Assembly (NCBI GenBank): GCA_039105265.1
Contig: JAPFFF010000022.1
Span: 1,116,001 to 1,180,000 of the forward strand
DNA: 64,000 nucleotides
Direction of reading: 5' to 3'
Source: Tritrichomonas musculus
Taxonomy: Eukaryota > Parabasalia > Tritrichomonadida > Tritrichomonadidae
The position numbers were made by a program, and so were the translations under genes. Under the pieces are notes generated by a model. That model was not told the origin of the DNA. It saw nothing but the letters and a program-made list of their open reading frames with translations, and made no database searches. Each line of letters starts with the position of its first letter. The stretch's first letter is position 1. Positions 58,733 through 64,000 of this stretch are shown one piece after another.

Positions 58733-60286
58733 AAAGGAGAACGAAGACGGTTTTTTTTGTACGTTAAAAAATATATTAAAATGATTTTATATAATTAATT
58801 AATAGTCATTTTTTCGATATTTGTTAATATTAATATTTTTTAATCATATTTAAATGAATTTGCATTATTATAAATACATTTATTGTTCAAATAATGGAAA
58901 TTATATGTTATCAGTATCTGATTTTGATAAATAGGTATGTGAAATTAAGAAATCGTTTATATAAAAGATTAGTGATGGTATTATAACCCAATTGACCCTG
59001 CCAGAAAAGAAATTCAGCGTATGAATTTTTATTTATTTTATAAGAAAGAAAAAATAATCATTAAATTTTTTTTGAAAGATTTTGAATAAATTATTTATTT
59101 CTATTCAATTACTCTCAATTAAAATATTTATTTGAGATAATTTCTTTTTTTTTTTAAGAATTTTATTTATTTTATTTATGGATAATTTATTCATTATAAA
59201 CTTATTACAATGAGAATTATATTATTATTATATGTATATATGTTTATATATAAAATATAAAATATATATATTTCATTTATATAAAGATAAAAATAGTTCA
59301 ATTTTACATTCTCAATCATCAATAAGAAATTTTAAATTAAATATCATCGTACAAGAGTCAATTTTGAGAACAATTTCATATAAAATAAATCTTTCATATT
59401 CAATTATTAATTTTCATGAAATTCCATCAAACAATGTATTAAAGTAGGATTTTTCTTATAAAACATTTGTATTTCTTTACCATTAAATCTGTATTTATAT
59501 TAATTTATCAAAATAAAGCCTATTAATAAATAATTTTATTATAATTTTAATATTTATTAAAATAAGCAAATTTTATTAATTATTACATAAGTAATAAGTA
59601 ATATTTCACACCTTTACTTTGCTATTTTAGCCTTTTTCCTAAATCTAATATATCTTATATTTTTGCTTCAAATTTGAAATATATCATATAAAAATCCAAT
59701 ATTTAATCAATTTAACAGGCTGGGTAAGCTCTTTTAATTTTTTTTTAGATTTGAAAAAAATATTTATAAAAAATATACTAAATAATTAAGCATAACATTT
59801 TAGTATGTCATTATATAAAAATATAATAATAAAAAAAGTGATTTATGTCATTTTTGTTAAGATAAAATAAAAATGAAAGAGATTATTTTATATAGTTTTA
59901 ATTCAATTTTTTAAAAAAATAAAATGTTATTATCTTATTATATTTTTATAAACTCTATATAATATCACATGATATAGTTTGTATACAATATAAAATAAAT
60001 AGATAAAATCATATACTATGAAAAATAATTATACAGCTGGCACAGATTCTTTGTAACAATTTTGATATCTAAATGTTACAAGAAATTGAATTAAAAATCT
60101 ATCATAACAATTCAATTTATTAACTTTTTCATAACTTTTATTTTTATTTTGTGAATATCTTTGTTTCACTACGATATTTCTTTTTGGTTTCTTATTAAGA
60201 ATTATTCAATATATAATATTATATTTATATTTATATAAAATAAGTCGAAAAAAATCTTTGTCATAACCGTCTCTCCGTTCTCCTTT
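58733..60286. mobile_element. 1.55 kb TIR element with 8 bp target duplication
   Basis: Ends AAAGGAGAACGAAGACGGTT on the left and the inverse of AAAGGAGAACGGAGAGACGG on the right, with a 2-base difference. ATTTTCAC flanks both sides (58725-58732 and 60287-60294). The interior is very AT-rich with no transposase frame. An 8-base duplication fits hAT or Merlin-type elements; it is a non-autonomous copy. Confidence 0.65.
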
Positions 60287-60448
60287 ATTTTCACATTTAC
60301 GTATAAAATTTATGTTTTCAATTTTTGACTTTTGAGATTTGAGGATAAAATTTATGAAAGAAATTTATGAAGTGGTGATGAATCAGTGGTGTTGTAAATT
60401 AAATAATATGTTCGTGTTTAAAGTTATGATTTAGAAACATTCAGAAAT

Positions 60449-60493
60449 CAGGATTTTTGGGCGAAGACCAAAAATCATGATTTCTACATACGA
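60449..60493. repeat. hairpin, 17-base stem
   Basis: GAAATCAGGATTTTTGG and CCAAAAATCATGATTTC pair with one mismatch around a GCGAAGA loop. Confidence 0.7.
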
Positions 60494-60675
60494 CGAATAC
60501 CGTATCGATACTGATAAAAAGTATTATAAATACTTTTTAATAACCGCTGATACTCTAAAAATACCGAAGCACTTTTGTATCGATACTAAAAAATACCGAG
60601 CAAAAAAGTATCGATATTTACCGAATACCGATACTTCTTCGGTAACCGGTGTTTAGTCGTATCGATAAACAACGT
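60488..60675. repeat. cluster of ACCGATAC/GTATCGGT-type repeats
   Basis: Many direct and inverted copies of TACCGATAC, GTATCGATAC and AATACCG in about 190 bases, much richer in C and G than the flanks. Non-coding; could form alternative hairpins or bind a repeated-site protein. Confidence 0.6.
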
Positions 60676-60925
60676 TGATATAAATGTTTATTAAAATAGA
60701 ATTATGATAATATTTGGATTATTTTTAATTTGTTTTTTATATAATTATGAATAATATATGAAAAAAAGAAAACTATCCAAAAGTATTCCTATAGAGTTAA
60801 ATTGAACAATTCATATGAAAATAATTCATATGAAAAAAAATCTGATATAAAAAATAAGTTTTTTTGCTAATATGATATTCAAATTAATATACAGTGAATT
60901 GAGATTTTGATCATGTAGAACTCAT

Positions 60926-61012
60926 CACCGATAAAAGTCTGTATTACCTCGAACTTGCTGTATATATGAATGCTCTAAAATAAAAAAAAAATAGAGACTT
61001 TTATCGGTGATC
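60926..61012. repeat. short inverted repeat ATCACCGATAAAAGTCT
   Basis: ATCACCGATAAAAGTCT and its inverse AGACTTTTATCGGTGAT are separated by about 50 bases, forming an element of about 85 bases. No duplication is clear at the flanks. Confidence 0.6.
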
Positions 61013-61235
61013 TAACAGAGCGCTTTTTATTTTTTCCATTTGCGTCTTCATTTATGAAAGATAATTTATTGTGTCTCCAAAACATATTTGTGTCCACCAA
61101 CTATACCCCATTTTATTTTGATAAACTTTTTCATCAAATAGTAGGATTTAATAAAATAGTAGGGATATAAACAAAAAGGTCTATTAATACAATCATTCAA
61201 TTTTTTTAAAAAAAAAAAAAAGAAGATAATATTTG

Positions 61236-62276
61236 TTAAGTTGAAATAAGATCTTTTGATTGATCAATTTCATATATAACTCTATTGAACAAATTTTTTA
61301 TTTTTTCATCGAAAAAAGTTTTATTTGGAATAAGAGGTTGTTTATAGATTTCATACATTCTAATCTTTCCATTTTCATAAATAAGGTCATTTAGAATATT
61401 TAGTAAATCATTAACACTCATATTTGAAGCGTCTATAAAAGCTTTAGTATTAATTCCATATGATTTCATTATATTAACATTTTTAACCGAACCTCGATAA
61501 ATCGGAATTACGTCATTACGATATGTAAAAAATAGTTTTTCTGTAATACGAAAATCAGCTAAAGAATTTTCCATTGCAAAACCAAAAAATGCTGATGGGG
61601 GAAGCTTTTTAAGCCAAGTATTATTTATGAAGTTTTGGTTGTGAAAAACTCGACCATAATTAGCAATTTTGGTAGATCCAAAAAAATCCATGCATGCCTT
61701 CAAATACTTAAGCCTATTTGAATTTACATTGAAGTTTTCATTGGATATTGCGGTTTGAATATAAAATGGTCTTTTTCTGAATTGATCATATGTTGAATTG
61801 TGTTTTTTAATAAAAGATGCATGAACTATATGTGAAAAAACATGCGAATTTTTAAAAATTGATTGCAACACTTTCTTATCATTTATACCTATGTAGCAAC
61901 TTATATTGTTCATTAATTTGAAAATAAGAGAACCTTTATTTTGTAAAGACATATCCTCATTTAAAATTCCTAATATTTTTTTATTGAAAATAAGATTTTG
62001 AAAAGAACTGTTCCATTTCGATGCTAAACAATTTTTTCCTCTAAAATAATTCCCTAGGTTCATCACAATATATTCAGCCTTTGAAATATCATTGCAGTTT
62101 TCTATTAAATTTTTTTGATATTCAAATAATGGAGCTGATTGCGGAAGAAACATAAAAAAAATTTTTGGTCTTAAAAGAAATGCAAAATTAATTAAAGAAA
62201 CTTCATTATGTTTAAATTGATTTATTTCAAAAAGAAGAAGGAAAAAATATATAAACACCAAAAAACAAGATATCAT
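61236..62276 (-). CDS. family 10 glycosyltransferase (alpha-1,3-fucosyltransferase-like), host gene
   Basis: 346 residues. An N-terminal signal anchor (ISCFLVFIYFFLLLFEI) suggests a type II membrane protein of the Golgi. The diagnostic GT10 motif is present: FGFAMENSLADFRITEKLFF followed by TYRNDVIPIYRGS, which binds GDP-fucose in this family. The preceding part has CMDFFGSTKIANYGRV, also typical. It would transfer fucose to glycan chains. TTTCAAATG around the start contains TCA close to the ATG, as in trichomonad initiators, but this is weak. The very AT-rich coding use fits host DNA. Confidence 0.75.
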   Translation of the reverse strand: MISCFLVFIYFFLLLFEINQFKHNEVSLINFAFLLRPKIFFMFLPQSAPLFEYQKNLIENCNDISKAEYIVMNLGNYFRGKNCLASKWNSSFQNLIFNKKILGILNEDMSLQNKGSLIFKLMNNISCYIGINDKKVLQSIFKNSHVFSHIVHASFIKKHNSTYDQFRKRPFYIQTAISNENFNVNSNRLKYLKACMDFFGSTKIANYGRVFHNQNFINNTWLKKLPPSAFFGFAMENSLADFRITEKLFFTYRNDVIPIYRGSVKNVNIMKSYGINTKAFIDASNMSVNDLLNILNDLIYENGKIRMYEIYKQPLIPNKTFFDEKIKNLFNRVIYEIDQSKDLIST

Positions 62277-62650
62277 TTGAAATACCGGTATTTCAACAGA
62301 GGTAAATATTTATTACAGATTGAACAAGCTAAAATATAAATATTTAGATTTTATCATCGCACTATGTGAAATCTAATCCAACATTTGTTGGTTAATATAT
62401 TTGGCAATCTGATTTACAGTATTGAGTAGTTATATATTTGCCACGATTTTTGCACTTCGTTCAAAAACCGCGTCAAATATTTCCCATCCGCGACCCCAGC
62501 CCCGCTATGCCAGGTATGATCCCCCACTCCCATTAATGATCTTCCACTGGGCTTGTTCTCAGGATTCCTCTCAACGCTCTACTAGGAAGGAGGCCCCGTA
62601 TCGTTAATATCAAAAAAGATATAGAAAAAGTTGTTAATTGTGTGGTTTAC

Positions 62651-63142
62651 TTAAAGGCATTCTTTCCAATCGTTTGCATGGCATTCAATTGGATAGTATA
62701 TCCATCTTGTGTAAAATCCTATTCTAATAAATAAATGCTCTGCATATGAATCTAAAAATTGGTTCATTCCTCTTTGAGGGTCCATTAGGGTCCAATCAAT
62801 TGTGGTATTTGGGAAAAATTGAAAGAATCTGGTAGAAATGCTCGTAAAAAGATTTTCATCGAAATTGAATTTACATTTGACTATATCAAGGGTTGTTTCA
62901 AACATTTTTTGTCGAATTTCTATGCATTTGTGAAGTTCACGATAATAATTTCTGATAAATTCTTGCTTTGGGCCAATATTGAATGGTGTATCTTTTGCTG
63001 TTACAATTTTGCATAAACTCTGGTACATATAGTCATCTTCATTTAAATCTAAATCTTCTGGGTGTTTATCGATAAGATCTGATAGGTTCTCTATTGGGTA
63101 GTTCTCTGTAGGCTCTACGTTGGACTCGGAGATGGCGAACAT
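62651..63142 (-). CDS. terminal-repeat protein, 163 residues (Mav-10 copy)
   Basis: Same protein as 56736-57227, residue for residue. Divergent from 63310 with the palindromic promoter region between. Confidence 0.65.
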   Translation of the reverse strand: MFAISESNVEPTENYPIENLSDLIDKHPEDLDLNEDDYMYQSLCKIVTAKDTPFNIGPKQEFIRNYYRELHKCIEIRQKMFETTLDIVKCKFNFDENLFTSISTRFFQFFPNTTIDWTLMDPQRGMNQFLDSYAEHLFIRIGFYTRWIYYPIECHANDWKECL

Positions 63143-63309
63143 AAGTAAAAATGATGTGATGAGGTGAGCACGAAAAATCGTATTTTTTATTTGGGTCCCT
63201 CATGGGGGTGCCCTAGGTGTTGCAGGGGGTGCCTTCTAAGTTTTTGGGGTGGAGACCGTTTACCAAAAATCTAATTTTTTCTCGTTAGGTCATCACATCA
63301 CTTTTTTTC

Positions 63310-63720
63310 ATGTACAGCAGGAAGCAAGATAAGCAAAGTCTTAAGGTTTTCAGAAAGACAGTACGCAGCTTTATTTATGATACAACAAGGTTATTGGAAT
63401 TAGCTGATTCATTAAACGACGACATGAAAACAATCGAAAAACTGGAATCAGAAAATCGAAGGCTCACCGAACAAAACTGCTATATAAATGATGAAATTGA
63501 TAAAAATCCAAAGTCCGATCCGATATGGGAAATGATGGTTGAAAATGAGCTAAAAATTGATGAAAATCGAGATAAATTGGACGATTTGAAAAAAGAAGAA
63601 GAAGAAAAGAAAGTCCAATTGGAAACAAAAGCACAAGTGTTGAATCAATTTGTCGATGAGTTACGAGATTGCTTCGTTGACCCACTAAATTTGAAGGAAC
63701 CAGAAGATTCAAATGAATAA
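63310..63720 (+). CDS. coiled-coil terminal-repeat protein, intact copy
   Basis: 136 residues: a basic N-terminus YSRKQDKQSLKVFRKTVRSF, a coiled coil over most of the length (IEKLESENRRLTEQN, DDLKKEEEEKKVQLETKAQV) and an acidic end (DPLNLKEPEDSNE). It shows the correct reading frame lost in the Mav-8 copy. Unknown function. Confidence 0.7.
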   Translation: MYSRKQDKQSLKVFRKTVRSFIYDTTRLLELADSLNDDMKTIEKLESENRRLTEQNCYINDEIDKNPKSDPIWEMMVENELKIDENRDKLDDLKKEEEEKKVQLETKAQVLNQFVDELRDCFVDPLNLKEPEDSNE

Positions 63721-63766
63721 ACCATTTACTAGCTAAACTTTTTTGAATTATTTATTTGTTTAAAAA

Positions 63767-64000
63767 ATGACAAATCAAACTCTAAGTATATCATATGAAT
63801 ATCAAGGAATTTCGGTTACTTTTAAAGATCAAGATGCAAAGAAAGAATTTGAATTTTTAATTAGAATTTGTCAGGAAGTTGGAATTGATGAACCAAATAT
63901 ACAAACAATTCATCAATATTTTACAGAAAATCCAAATACAATAGAGGAAACAAATGAATTAATTTTATATACTCATTTAATGATAGAAACGTTAGCTTTA
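63767..64000 (+). CDS. first gene inside Mav-10, unknown (partial)
   Basis: ATG at 63767, open for 78 codons to the window edge: TNQTLSISYEYQGISVTFKD, AKKEFEFLIRICQEVGIDEP, and NTIEETNELILYTHLMIETL. A beta start followed by helices. It lies 47 bases after the preceding stop and just inside the repeat. No family recognised from this part. Confidence 0.6.
   Translation, partial: MTNQTLSISYEYQGISVTFKDQDAKKEFEFLIRICQEVGIDEPNIQTIHQYFTENPNTIEETNELILYTHLMIETLAL

Larger units (their letters stand above)
57454..62424. other. host DNA island between Mav-8 and Mav-10
   Basis: 4971 bases, the most AT-rich part of the window, bounded by two facing element termini. It holds a MITE, a second TIR element, tandem and palindromic repeats and one host gene at 61236. 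The 60295-61235 stretch has no gene, only the repeats listed separately. Confidence 0.7.
62425..63725 (-). repeat. 1.3 kb terminal repeat of Mav-10
   Basis: Mirror of 56152-57453 up to CAAATGAATAAACCATTTA; the sequences part after that. Contains the genes at 62651 and 63310. Confidence 0.85.
62425..64000. mobile_element. Mav-10: left end of a relative of Mav-8
   Basis: Begins AGTAGTTATATATTTGCCAC at 62425 next to host DNA. It carries the same 1.3 kb repeat as Mav-8 in mirror image, then a different inner gene. It runs beyond the window. Confidence 0.8.

Noticed and set aside
58590-58735. The ATTTTTG-like element box in host tandem repeats
   Set aside because: GCATTTTTGCA occurs there as part of a tandem repeat with no start codon after it; a chance match in AT-rich DNA.

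Overview
The window is a nested pile of Maverick/Polinton-type DNA transposons in an AT-rich eukaryotic genome. Repeatedly seen hallmarks are a protein-primed family B DNA polymerase, a retroviral-type (rve) integrase, an FtsK/HerA-like packaging ATPase, a large capsid-like protein, and long terminal inverted repeats whose ends read AGTAG...CTACT. The many Mavericks, the nearly intron-free genes, the standard stop codons and a very AT-rich host island suggest a parabasalid (Trichomonas or Tritrichomonas-like protist). That assignment is an inference; nothing in the window names the species.

Layout, using the names of this annotation. Mav-1 (1-2059) holds a proline-rich-family protein, a tiny membrane protein, the only intact packaging ATPase and one unknown gene; its right end cuts into Mav-2. 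Mav-2 (2060-5721) holds a polymerase C-terminal remnant, an integrase with an in-frame stop, three small genes and a fibre-like remnant. Mav-3 (5722-15646) and Mav-4 (15647-24000) belong to one family and lie head to head. Mav-4 inserted into the ATPase gene of Mav-3. This leaves two near-identical arms of about 6.96 kb in inverted orientation with a 1.4 kb centre; both arms carry the same nonsense codon in the capsid gene. Mav-5 (24001-about 29247) has two fibre-like coiled-coil membrane proteins. Mav-6 (about 29248-36175) has a KilA-N protein, DNA-binding-like proteins, a noncoding stretch with a tRNA-like relic, and a repeat-rich polymerase N-terminus. It is fused tail to tail to a second polymerase N-terminus in Mav-7 (36175-38006).

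Mav-8 (38007-57453) is very AT-rich. It carries the remains of one giant gene of about 3.8 thousand codons, broken by four in-frame stops, one single-base shift and the clean insertion of Mav-9. Mav-9 (47935-54125) is a complete 6.2 kb element with 299 bp inverted repeats that look identical, a 5 bp target duplication (TTTGT) and an intact 1318-residue polymerase, but with an internal deletion fusing a structural gene to the integrase tail. Mav-8 ends in a 1.3 kb inverted repeat that itself contains two genes.

Host DNA occupies 57454-62424: a TA-flanked MITE, a second element with an 8 bp target duplication, several short hairpin repeats, and one host gene, a family 10 (alpha-1,3-fucosyltransferase-like) glycosyltransferase. 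Mav-10 starts at 62425 with the same 1.3 kb repeat as Mav-8, in mirror orientation, and runs off the window.

Across the elements, polymerase and integrase would serve replication and integration; ATPase, capsid-like and small amphipathic proteins look like a virion module. Two short T-rich motifs (ATTTTTG and TTTTTATC) sit a few bases before many start codons and look like the elements' own promoters. Several key genes are broken, so most copies here are probably dead or depend on helpers.
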